Source: DAOTTI01 sp034437795
GTDB taxonomy: Bacteria > Chloroflexota > UBA11872 > UBA12225
Direction: 5' to 3'
Assembly: GCA_034437795.1 (NCBI GenBank)
Contig: DAOTTI010000239.1
Span: 1-16,898, forward strand
DNA length: 16,898 bases
Shown here: positions 6,513 through 13,531 of the stretch, piece by piece
How the letters are laid out: the number at the start of each line of letters is the position of its first letter
Position numbering within the stretch: the stretch's first letter is position 1
Program-made: the position numbers and the translations under genes
The notes under the pieces: generated by a model
What the model saw: the letters and a program-made list of their open reading frames with translations, nothing else
Databases searched by the model: none
Told to the model about the DNA's origin: nothing

Positions 6513-8531
6513 GCCGGACGAGGCGGCAGGTTCAACGATCCAGGCGCGGTAGGCCCCGAAGCTTCCCGCCGCACGAGCGCCTGCCGGCAGCAGTTCGGCC
6601 ACGCGCCCGTGGCGGGAGACGATCAGCCGGATGGGCCAGCCCGGCGCGCTGGCGACCGCCGGCTTCCCTAATCCGGCGGGTGCTGAAGCGAGCTCAATGA
6701 ACCGCTCGCTATCCAGGAAGTGGACCGGGCGGGCATAGTAGGCCACCTCGCGGTCGGCGACGACCAGGCCTGCCGGATCAGAGAGGTCTGCAAGCTGCGC
6801 CCGCACCCACGCCCCGGCTTGCGCCTGCCCGCCGGTGCCGTAGAAGTAGGTGGTCGACCAGGGCGCCGTAGCATGATAGGCCGCAGTCGTCACGTTGGTG
6901 CCCAGCAGCAGCCCCGCCGCCAGTGCCGCCGCCGGCGCCGCCCCCGCCCAGCGCGCCAGCGCGAGGCACGCCGCCGCCACCGCAATCCAGGCCGCCAGGA
7001 GCCGCAGGTCCGCGTATCGGATCAGCGCATCCGGCCCCGGCGCCGCGGTCATCCCTGCTCCGAGGACGGCCCCCGCCGCCACGGCCAGGGTGGCGCGCCA
7101 CCGGCGCCGCTGCCGGCTCTGCCCCCGCTGTTCCCCGTGCTCGTTCCGCTCTCCCTGCTCACCGCCGGTCCAGCGCGCCACGGCCACGCCGGCCACGGCG
7201 GCGGCCAGGGGCAGCACCCCTGCATGGTACTTGGGGAAGCCGGCCGCCAGCTTGGTGAGGTACACGCCCATCGTGACGGCCGCTACAAAGAGCAAGGCCG
7301 CCCCCGCCTCCCGTCTCCACCCCGACGCGGGGGCCGCGCGACACGGGGGCACGGCGATCCGGCTCCGCGACTGCCCGGAGGGAGGCCGGAGCGGCGCGGC
7401 GCCGCGTCTGCGCGTCCCGCTCACGATCTCTCCCTGCCGGCTTGGGGCCACGGCTGCCGCGGCGCCGGCTGGCCAGACGCGCCCGCGGTTCAGCAGCGCC
7501 AGGGGCGCCGCTACCAGCAGGCCAGCAAACAGGGGATGGAGCCACTGCAGGCTGCGCAGCCCCGCCACCAGCGCCCGCAGCGCCACCAGGGGGATGGGGG
7601 CGCCGGGCGGGGCCGCCATCGCTTCCGGCCCGATCGTCTCCAGCACCTCATCCCATAGGTCCAGCCATGGCTGCTCCACCGGTAGACCGCGCACGGCGGC
7701 AAAGGCGCCCCAGGCGCCGACGAACAGCAGGCCGCCGGCAGCGCACGCCGCCAGCAGCCGGCGCGCCGCCGCCTGCCGACCGTGAAGCGTGAGCCACAGC
7801 AGCAGGAGCGCCGCCACAAGCAGGGGCGTGGTCAGCTTGCACCATAGCGCCGCCCCGAAGGCGCCGGCCGTCATCAGCGTCCACCGCTCCCATCTGGCCA
7901 GAGCCAGCGCCGGCTCCAACCACCTTCCTGGGAAGGGCCGCCCTTGGCTCTGGAGCCGCGATCCCGGCGAGGGCGCCGGATCGTGCACCGGCGGGCGAAC
8001 GCGGCCGGCCGCAGCCCAGGCGCAGGCCACAAAGGCCGCCACCGTCGGGGGCAGGAGCGTACCGTCGATGTCCAGCAGCAAGGCGCTCTGGATGGCGTAG
8101 GGCGACGTCGCCCAGAACCAGGCGGCCCAGCCGGCCGCCGCCCCGCCGCCGGCTAGACCGGCCAGCGCCGCCGTAGCGCCGAGAGCGGCCAGGCCCGTGA
8201 GCAGGCCGAACGCCCGCAGGGCCGCCTCGCTGGCGCCGGCTACGCCCTGCCAGGCGCCGAGCGTCAGCACGTAGCCCGGGGGATGGTAGAGCGCGTACTG
8301 CAATCGCTGCCCCGCCAGCGGGTTCCGTGGGTAATCGGCGATGTAGCCGCGGTCGTAGAGGAGGCTGCCCCCCGCGGCGGCTTGCGCCGCCTTGGCGAAG
8401 TCCACCTCGTCGTACAGCAGCGGGCGCCCAAGCTGTGCCACGGCCAGCGCCAGATAGAGCAGCGCCGCCCCGGCGACGGCAGCGCCGGCCGCGGCGCGCC
8501 GGCTACGGACCTGGAACCTGGGACGTCGCAC
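6510..8531 (-). CDS. Polytopic membrane glycosyltransferase, GT39/ArnT-like (GT-C fold)
   Basis: 673 residues with many Ala/Leu-rich membrane helices. After the first helix (about 13-33) comes LLYDEVDFAKAAQA (about 38-50), whose acidic residues sit where GT-C enzymes hold their catalytic Asp/Glu. YHPPGYVLTLGAW and the SPYAIQSALLLDIDGTLLPP segment are typical of PMT_2-type enzymes. The family moves a sugar from a polyprenyl-phosphate donor at the outer membrane face; the acceptor is unknown. Three hydrophilic stretches (about 177-206, 361-408, 456-479) interrupt the helices and look like in-frame insertions of low-complexity DNA. The GTG start at 8531 has AAGGA about 9 bases upstream. The stop lies in repeat copy C. 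It converges on the PPOX gene. Confidence 0.82.
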   Translation of the reverse strand: MRRPRFQVRSRRAAAGAAVAGAALLYLALAVAQLGRPLLYDEVDFAKAAQAAAGGSLLYDRGYIADYPRNPLAGQRLQYALYHPPGYVLTLGAWQGVAGASEAALRAFGLLTGLAALGATAALAGLAGGGAAAGWAAWFWATSPYAIQSALLLDIDGTLLPPTVAAFVACAWAAAGRVRPPVHDPAPSPGSRLQSQGRPFPGRWLEPALALARWERWTLMTAGAFGAALWCKLTTPLLVAALLLLWLTLHGRQAAARRLLAACAAGGLLFVGAWGAFAAVRGLPVEQPWLDLWDEVLETIGPEAMAAPPGAPIPLVALRALVAGLRSLQWLHPLFAGLLVAAPLALLNRGRVWPAGAAAAVAPSRQGEIVSGTRRRGAAPLRPPSGQSRSRIAVPPCRAAPASGWRREAGAALLFVAAVTMGVYLTKLAAGFPKYHAGVLPLAAAVAGVAVARWTGGEQGERNEHGEQRGQSRQRRRWRATLAVAAGAVLGAGMTAAPGPDALIRYADLRLLAAWIAVAAACLALARWAGAAPAAALAAGLLLGTNVTTAAYHATAPWSTTYFYGTGGQAQAGAWVRAQLADLSDPAGLVVADREVAYYARPVHFLDSERFIELASAPAGLGKPAVASAPGWPIRLIVSRHGRVAELLPAGARAAGSFGAYRAWIVEPAASSG

Positions 8532-8548
8532 GCTGGCGATCCTTACCT

Positions 8549-8624
8549 AACCTGCATTCTTCACGGCCAGCGAGACGGGTCCGTCTCCCACTGGGTGAGG
8601 GCTCCGCTCATGAATAGTCTGGAC
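8549..8624 (+). mobile_element. Family-1 palindromic repeat, copy D (short)
   Basis: Reads AACCTGCATTCTTCACGGCC, then AGCGAGACGGGTCCGTCTCC, then GGGTGAGGGCTCCGCTCATG and AATAGTCTGG. It has both flanks of the family, but the central arm is short. GACGGGTCCGTC is a perfect palindrome in the middle. It sits between the divergent glycosyltransferase and acetyltransferase genes. Confidence 0.6.
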
Positions 8625-8643
8625 AAGTGTCACGCGATGCCTC

Positions 8644-8757
8644 GATGCAGTACGTCGATGCGCCGGCGGCCGATAGACGCTCGCAGACCGGTCAGGATGG
8701 CCTGGATCTGCTCCATGGTGCAGCGTAGCGCGCCCCACCCGATACAGTATGTCGATG
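8644..8757. repeat. Spaced 17-base direct repeats upstream of the GNAT gene
   Basis: GATGCAGTACGTCGATG (8644-8660) and GATACAGTATGTCGATG (8741-8757) differ at two bases and lie 97 bases apart. The second overlaps the proposed GNAT start. On the minus strand they encode IDVLHR and IDILYR in different frames, so a decayed duplicated small gene is possible. So is a pair of regulator sites. Confidence 0.35.
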
Positions 8758-9336
8758 TCTCCAGTCTCCATGGCGAACCGTCTATTGACCGTCAGTGATC
8801 CCACCGGCCGTTCGTCGCGCATAGCCACCGGCGGCAACAGTCGCGACCGCGCCGGCCGCATCGTCGTCCGAGAGGCGCGTGACCACGACTCCTGGGACCT
8901 GATCGGCTTGATCGCCGCCTGCTGGGCGGACTACCCCGGCTGCGTCCTCGATGTGCACGGCGAGATGCCCTGGCTGCTCACGCCGGCCACGTCCTACGCC
9001 GTACAAGGCGGGCGCCTGTGGCTAGCGGAGCAACGCCGTCGGGTCGTCGGCTCGGTGGGGTACGTCCCCGCCAGGGAAGGGAACGGCCTAGAGCTGCGCT
9101 CGCTCTACGTCGCGCGTGCGGTGCGCCGCCAAGGCTTAGGCACCGGCCTCGTCGGCCAGGTGGAGGCGGAGGCGAGACGCCGTGGCGCCGCCTTCGTGGA
9201 GCTCTGGTCGGATACCCGCTTCACAGACGCCCACCGGCTCTACGAGCGCCTCGGCTACCGGCGCAGCCCTTTCACCCGCCTGCTCCACGACCTGAGCCAC
9301 ACCGAGGAATACCACTTCCGGAAGGACCTTGGCTGA
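8749..9336 (+). CDS. GNAT family N-acetyltransferase
   Basis: 195 residues from ATG 8749; the domain proper begins near residue 38 (IVVREARDHDSW), so a start at 8770 or later is also possible. The acetyl-CoA loop is RRQGLGTG at about 126-133, after the strand LELRSLYVA. The C-terminal half, LWSDTRFTDAHRLYERLGY and then HTEEYHFRKDLG, fits a subgroup of short GNAT enzymes that I know from Actinobacteria and Chloroflexota. The N-terminal part has CWADYPGCVLDVHGEMPWL, where such enzymes bind the acceptor. It transfers an acetyl group from acetyl-CoA to an amine; the acceptor is unknown. No clear ribosome site precedes ATG 8749. It stands alone, divergent from the glycosyltransferase. Confidence 0.87.
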   Translation: MSMSPVSMANRLLTVSDPTGRSSRIATGGNSRDRAGRIVVREARDHDSWDLIGLIAACWADYPGCVLDVHGEMPWLLTPATSYAVQGGRLWLAEQRRRVVGSVGYVPAREGNGLELRSLYVARAVRRQGLGTGLVGQVEAEARRRGAAFVELWSDTRFTDAHRLYERLGYRRSPFTRLLHDLSHTEEYHFRKDLG

Positions 9337-9938
9337 CGGGCGCTCAAACTGCCATGCCAGCGACCTGAGTTGCGCCGAGGAGCACCACGTTCAAATCGGC
9401 GCAGCTCAGGGGTCGCCGCAGGCCAGGGGTCACCGCAGGCGATCTGAACGCCCCTCGGTCAAGCCCCTGGCGCCCTATTTCCGACAGCAGCCGGTCGAAC
9501 GCCTCCACGTCCCCGTGGGCGAACGCCGCACTGCTCTGCCGGCCGGCCCGGCCCAGTCCGCTTGAGCGGGCTTCGCAGCGCGATAGCCGGGCCGCGTCAG
9601 CCGCCGGCCGTTGTCCCCACTGAGACAATCTCTCTCGCGTCCTTTTGCGCCTCTTTCGCCCGCACCCCTTGCGGCCGAACCGTTATGGGTGCTATACTTT
9701 GGGTGCGCCGGGTGAAGCGCGACGAAAGTCGTGGCACCTGGCGCGGGCGAAGCTCCCGGACGGGCCGCAAGGTTCATTCGGGGGCTTCTTCGTTTTACGG
9801 ATTGACGTTCCGAGCTGGGTCGTTGCGGGTTGGGCAACGCTTTGAGCGGTTGATGGTCAGGCCACGTTCTGAGTGGGCGATGGCTGGGTTACGTTCGGGC
9901 CCTGCCGGTAGCGCGGCCGGGGCCAGAAGGAGGTCGGC
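9337..9938. other. 602-base gap with short repeats and a promoter
   Basis: No gene is convincing here on either strand; the open frames are arginine/proline-rich shadows. The left part has an inverted repeat, CCTGAGTTGCGCC (9364-9376) against GGCGCAGCTCAGG (9398-9410). A 17-base tandem repeat follows, CAGGGGTCRCCGCAGGC at 9407-9423 and 9424-9440. The right part (9699-9938) would be a ~240-base leader if the promoter at 9669-9698 is real. Confidence 0.5.
9669..9698 (+). promoter_or_regulatory. Sigma-70-like promoter for the isomerase-like gene
   Basis: TTGCGG (9669-9674) and TATACT (9693-9698) are separated by 18 bases. TATACT is one base from the consensus and stands out in GC-rich DNA. A start near 9705 would leave a ~235-base 5' leader before the ATG at 9939. 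The leader is G/T-rich (TGGGTCGTTGCGGGTTGGGC region) but shows no riboswitch that I can name. Confidence 0.45.
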
Positions 9939-10766
9939 ATGGCCGGTATCAAGCTGGGCGTGATGGCGTCGCTCGAGCACGGTGCGGAGCAGGCCATCCA
10001 ACGCGTGAGCGAGTTCGGCCTGCCCACCTGCCAGGTCTCCTGCTGGAACCCAGCGCTCTATACCCAGGAGACGGCGCAGGCCCTGGCCAGCGCCGCCCAG
10101 CGCTTTGGCGTGGAGATCACCACCCTCTGGGCCGGCTATTCCGGCCGGAAGGTCTGGAACTTCATCGACGGCCCGGCAACGATCGGTCTCGTGCCGCCGG
10201 CCACCAGGGCGCAGCGCCTGCAGGAGCTGCTGGCCGCGTCCGACTTCGCCAGGGCAGCGGGCATCCCGTCGGTCACCACCCACGTGGGCTTCCTGCCGGA
10301 ATGGCCGGGCGACCCCGAGTACGGGCCCACGATCGATGCCCTGCGCACCCTGGCTTCTCGCTGCAAGGAGAATGGCCAGGAGTTCTGGTTCGAGACCGGC
10401 CAGGAGACGCCCATCACGCTCCTGCGCGCTATCCAGGACATCGGCACCGATAATCTGGGGGTGAACCTGGACCCGGCCAATCTCCTGATGTACGGCAAGG
10501 CCAACCCGATCGACGCCCTGGACATCATCGGCCGGTACGTGCGCGGGGTGCATGCCAAGGACGGCGAATACCCCACCGACGGGCGCAGCCTGGGGCGCGA
10601 GCAGCCGCTCGGCCAGGGGCGGGTCAACGTTCCGGCCCTGGTCGCCAAGCTCAAGGCCCTGGGCTATCGGGGAGCGCTCACCATCGAGCGCGAGATCAGC
10701 GGGCCGCGGCAGATCGAGGACATCAAGCTCGCCATCCGCCTGCTGGAGCCCCTGTGCCGCGCTTGA
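9939..10766 (+). CDS. Sugar phosphate isomerase/epimerase-like TIM-barrel protein (AP_endonuc_2 superfamily)
   Basis: 275 residues, a complete xylose-isomerase-like barrel. The four expected metal ligands can be seen: Glu152 (FWFETGQE), Asp178 (VNLDPANLL), His205 (GVHAKDG) and Glu250 (LTIERE). The VRGVHAKDG motif and the closing GYRGALTIEREISG are typical. Members isomerise or epimerise sugars, ketoses or inositol derivatives with a divalent metal, and often work after a Gfo/Idh/MocA dehydrogenase. Two such dehydrogenases are in the window but neither is in the same operon. AGAAGGAGGT at 9925-9934 is a near-perfect ribosome site for the ATG. The gene appears monocistronic; repeat copy E follows 79 bases after the stop. 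Confidence 0.9.
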   Translation: MAGIKLGVMASLEHGAEQAIQRVSEFGLPTCQVSCWNPALYTQETAQALASAAQRFGVEITTLWAGYSGRKVWNFIDGPATIGLVPPATRAQRLQELLAASDFARAAGIPSVTTHVGFLPEWPGDPEYGPTIDALRTLASRCKENGQEFWFETGQETPITLLRAIQDIGTDNLGVNLDPANLLMYGKANPIDALDIIGRYVRGVHAKDGEYPTDGRSLGREQPLGQGRVNVPALVAKLKALGYRGALTIEREISGPRQIEDIKLAIRLLEPLCRA

Positions 10767-10845
10767 GCCCGTCTCCTGCCGGACCCTCCCTCACGCCACA
10801 TGCCCGTCGGGGCGCCTCTGGCGCTGCTGGCATGGGTCAGTCACG

Positions 10846-10951
10846 AGCCCGGGTTCGTCATGAGCGGAGCGCTCACCGCCGCCCGCTGCGCGGGCTCCCG
10901 CTCTCCCGATGGGAGAGGGGACTGCTCGCCGGCCGTGAATACGCCAGGCTA
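10846..10951 (-). mobile_element. Family-1 palindromic repeat, copy E
   Basis: Its reverse complement matches copy F (15567-15672) over nearly its whole length, including TAGCCTGGC-TATTCACGGCC, GGGAGAGCGGGAGCCC, GCGGGCGGCGGTGAG and GCTCCGCTC. The left end is AGCCCGGGTTCGTCATGAGC. The right end, CCAGGCTA, contains the stop codon (10949-10951) of the minus-strand FAD-subunit fragment. The CCCGCTGCGCGGG-type inner hairpin and the CTCTCCC/GGGAGAG hairpin give a branched palindrome. Confidence 0.7.
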
Positions 10952-11230
10952 CGGCGCTGGCGCCGCCAGCGTCTGCAGCGCGCGCCGGACGAGGCTCTTG
11001 ACCAGGGGCAGCTTGTAGGCGTTGTGGCGGAGAGGCTGCGCGCCGGCCAGCGCTATCTCGGCCGCCTGCGCAAACAGGGCCTCGCTCGCCTCTGCGCCCG
11101 TCAGCGCCTGGTACGTTTCCGCCTCTTCCGCGTCGCCGCGGAGCCGTTCGACGTGCAAAATGGGCATCGGACGCAGGACCTCGGCTATCTCGCTATCACT
11201 CTGGGCGCATCTACCGGTAGCTGCGGGCTC
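10949..11230 (-). pseudogene. C-terminal remnant of a molybdenum-hydroxylase FAD subunit (CoxM/XdhB-like)
   Basis: 94 codons without a proper start follow directly after the [2Fe-2S] gene and in the same frame, separated from it by a single TAG. The last ~65 residues fit the FAD-subunit C-terminal domain: AEEAETYQALTG, then LFAQAAEIALAGAQPLRHNA, then YKLPLVKSLVRRAL, matching the usual E-x-x-L-x-G and P-L-x-x-N-x-Y-K-x-x-L...RRAL pattern. The FAD-binding N-terminal ~200 residues are absent. It cannot bind FAD by itself. An ATG at 11167 could start a short peptide, but a deletion remnant is more likely. The stop codon comes from repeat copy E. Confidence 0.6.
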
Positions 11231-11752
11231 CTAGCGTTGCTCCAGCGCTTCGAGATCGGCCGCGAGGCGGCCAGCCTTGAGAATGTTGAGATAGGCCCCG
11301 CAGCGGCAGAGATTGCCGGTGACGGCGCGCCGGATCTCGTCGTCGCTGGGCTGTGGCGTCTCGTTGAGCAGCGCGCGCAGGCTCATGATCTGGCCTGGCG
11401 TGCAGTAGCCGCACTGGAAGGCGTCGGCCTCGATGAAGGCGCGCTGCACGGGGTTCAGGTCGCCGTTGCGGGACAGCCCCTCGATGGTCGTGATCGCCCG
11501 GCCGTCGCAATCCACGGCCAGCAGCAGGCAGGAGTACACCGCACGGCCGTCCACCAGGACGGTGCAGGCGCCGCAGTCGCCCATGTCGCAGACCTTCTTG
11601 GTGCCGGTCAGATGCAGGTCGTGACGCAGGGTGTCCAGCAGCGTGTGGCGGGGCTCGACCTGCAGGTGATACGACACGTCATTGACGGTAAGGCGGATGG
11701 CGTGCAGCGCGTACGGCGTGTGGGGTGGTGGGTCGGGTTGCGTGGGCGCCAT
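11231..11752 (-). CDS. [2Fe-2S] subunit of a xanthine dehydrogenase/CO dehydrogenase-type molybdenum hydroxylase (CoxS-like)
   Basis: 173 residues, the usual length. All eight cluster cysteines are present. The plant-ferredoxin type cluster uses Cys55, Cys60, Cys63 and Cys75 (C-x4-C-x2-C-x11-C). The all-helical C-terminal domain uses Cys114, Cys117, Cys149 and Cys151 (QCGYCTPGQ and NLCRCGAY). The subunit passes electrons from a molybdopterin subunit to an FAD subunit. Neither partner is complete here: only the FAD C-terminus follows, and no large molybdopterin subunit is in the window. The protein may therefore be an orphan, serve partners elsewhere, or be decaying. The ATG at 11752 has no clear ribosome site. 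It is flanked by divergent Gfo/Idh/MocA (2) and the convergent isomerase-like gene. Confidence 0.9.
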   Translation of the reverse strand: MAPTQPDPPPHTPYALHAIRLTVNDVSYHLQVEPRHTLLDTLRHDLHLTGTKKVCDMGDCGACTVLVDGRAVYSCLLLAVDCDGRAITTIEGLSRNGDLNPVQRAFIEADAFQCGYCTPGQIMSLRALLNETPQPSDDEIRRAVTGNLCRCGAYLNILKAGRLAADLEALEQR

Positions 11753-12348
11753 AGGCTGTCAGCATCGTTGCAAGTGCCGTGCCGGCCGACTGGACAGCAG
11801 CCTGGCAGACCGTCCGGGGAAACTCTCCCGCAGCGAGGACTACCCACCCGCTGCCCGCGCCTCGCTGTCGCTACCCTACTGGTCAGCGCGCTATCTGCGA
11901 GCGCTCAGATGCGGCTTGGTATGACCGGCTGAGTGGCTACCTGCCGATAGCCTTCGACCTGCAATATCCAGTGTTGAGCCTATGCGGCGTCGCCGTAGAT
12001 GACGCGACCTACACGCAAGTGCTCTTACCCACGGTCGATTATCTGTGCAGCGCCCATTGCCACGCAGGTCCTGAAGCCTGGCGCGCCGTCAGTTCTGTGG
12101 GACGTGCTTGTGGAAAAGATCTGGGTCAGCCGGGAGACGAACGGGGAGGCGTCGGGCTCAAACGGTTCCCCCGATCGCCAAGTGCCGATCCGCTCTTCGA
12201 ACGGCTGCGCAAGAGAAAAGGCCCCGGGAGCCCGTAGACCCCCGGCGCCGATCGCAGTACTGCGGTCCACTTATATCCTTGTATCTATATGTAACGCCCA
12301 AGAGCCACCACCCAGCGCGGTTGGAGGCGGGTCTAGTCAGGAGCAGGC
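11753..12348. other. 596-base gap between divergent genes, lower GC, no gene recognised
   Basis: The GC content falls relative to the flanks. One plus-strand frame (11779-12237) has a protein-like middle (YLPIAFDLQYPVLSL, then DDATYTQVLLPTVDYLCSAH), but its ends are not protein-like and I recognise no family. An AT-rich patch, CTTATATCCTTGTATCTATA, near 12270-12292 is the likely promoter area of the oxidoreductase at 12349. Confidence 0.4.
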
Positions 12349-13440
12349 ATGCCCACAGACGGGAAGATACGGATCGGCATCATCGGCTGCGGCGGGATCG
12401 CCACCGCGTCGCACGCCCCCAGCCTGAAGCGGCTGGAAGCGGAGGGGTGGTGCGAGCTAGTGGCCTGCGCCGATGTGAACGTGGACGCGGCCCAGGCCAT
12501 GGCGCAGCGGTTCGGCATCCCGCGCGTCTTTACCGACTACCACGACCTGCTGGCGCTGGATGAGCTGGATGCCGTATCCATCGCCACCCCGCCCTTCGTC
12601 CACAAGGACGCGACGGTGGGGGCGCTCCGCGCGGGCAAGCACGTGCTGTGCGAGAAGCCGATGGCGATGAACGTGGCCGAGGCCAAGGAGATGATCGCGG
12701 CCGCGCGCGAGACGGGCAAGATCCTCACCATTGGGCACGGCGGGCGCTTCTCGGCCGTGGCGCAGGCCATCCACCGGCGGGCTTCTGCCGGCGACCTGGG
12801 CGAGATCTACTACGCCAGGGCGGCGGCCCTGCGTAAGCGCGGCGTGCCGTCGCGGGGCGTGTTTACGGTCAAGCGGTACAACGGCGGCGGGCCTCTGATC
12901 GACATCGGCGTGCACGCCCTGGACCTGGCCGTCTGGCTGATGGGCAACCCGACCCCGGCCGGGGTCTACGGCGCTGCCTACGACAGGCTGGCGCACCGGC
13001 CGGGCGTGGCGGCGCAGAACAGGCTCGGCGCCACCGGCGGGCCGTTCGATCCCCAGCAGTATGACGTGGAGGACCTCTGCGCCGGCCTGGTGCGCTTCAC
13101 CAACGGGGCCACGCTCTTCCTGGAGACGAGCTGGCTCCTGAACCAGTACGAGGACGAGGTGCGCCGTACCGACCTCTTCGGCACGGCCGGCAGCGCCAGC
13201 ACCAACCCGTTCCGCATCTTGATCGATGACGGCGCCGGGCTACGTGACGTGACGCCGGACGTACCGGCCGGGCGCGCCGGCTCCCAGGGCAACTTCCTGC
13301 GCTTCCAGCGGTTCCTGGAGTGCATCTACGGGCGCGCGGAGCCCCTGGTCAAGCCTGACGAATCGCTCAACGTGCAGCGCATCATCGACGCCCTGTATCG
13401 ATCCGCGGAGACGGGCCGGGCGGTGGAGATCACGGAGTAG
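12349..13440 (+). CDS. Gfo/Idh/MocA family oxidoreductase (2)
   Basis: 363 residues with a normal Rossmann start, IRIGIIGCGGIATASHAP. CEKPMAMNVAEA is the diagnostic E-K-P loop. The C-terminal domain has GGGPLIDIGVHALDLAVWLM, with Asp, His and Asp at the usual catalytic and substrate positions. It is an NAD(P)-dependent dehydrogenase of a sugar, sugar acid or cyclitol. It is clearly a different subgroup from the copy at 1694-2773: this one has the short glycine loop and the GG-P-IDIGVHALD form, whereas the other has DWGTHWFDM. TCAGGAGCAGGC just before the ATG contains a good ribosome site. The last codons and stop (GAGATCACGGAGTAG) are repeated after the gene. It converges on the DUF4838 gene. 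Confidence 0.92.
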   Translation: MPTDGKIRIGIIGCGGIATASHAPSLKRLEAEGWCELVACADVNVDAAQAMAQRFGIPRVFTDYHDLLALDELDAVSIATPPFVHKDATVGALRAGKHVLCEKPMAMNVAEAKEMIAAARETGKILTIGHGGRFSAVAQAIHRRASAGDLGEIYYARAAALRKRGVPSRGVFTVKRYNGGGPLIDIGVHALDLAVWLMGNPTPAGVYGAAYDRLAHRPGVAAQNRLGATGGPFDPQQYDVEDLCAGLVRFTNGATLFLETSWLLNQYEDEVRRTDLFGTAGSASTNPFRILIDDGAGLRDVTPDVPAGRAGSQGNFLRFQRFLECIYGRAEPLVKPDESLNVQRIIDALYRSAETGRAVEITE

Positions 13441-13531
13441 CGCGGTGGAGATTACGGAGTAGCGCGGGGAGGCGCTCCGTGGCGCTCGTCTCCTACCAGG
13501 CCCGCGCCGGGCGAGATCACGGAGTAGCGCG
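13421..13531. repeat. Three copies of the oxidoreductase 3' end between convergent genes
   Basis: CGGTGGAGATYACGGAGTAGCG occurs at 13421-13442 (the real end of the + gene) and 13443-13464, with one difference. GAGATCACGGAGTAGCGCG occurs again at 13513-13531. The third copy contains the TGA stop and last codons of the minus-strand DUF4838 gene. It looks like local duplication. No clear terminator lies between the genes. Confidence 0.75.

Noticed and set aside
6720..7785. Plus-strand ORFs opposite the glycosyltransferase
   Set aside because: Arg/Pro/Ala-rich text opposite a membrane protein with convincing helices; no motif.
9407..9440. Possible CRISPR-like repeats
   Set aside because: Two 17-base units directly adjoining with no spacers, and no cas genes in the window.
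9344..9628. Minus-strand ORF of 94 codons with HGDVEAFDRLLSEIGRQGL
   Set aside because: A short protein-like stretch only; the rest is Arg/Ala-rich, no start signal and no family recognised.
11779..12237. Plus-strand ORF of 152 codons in the coxS-oxidoreductase gap
   Set aside because: Only the middle looks protein-like, no ribosome site, no family; left as a described gap.
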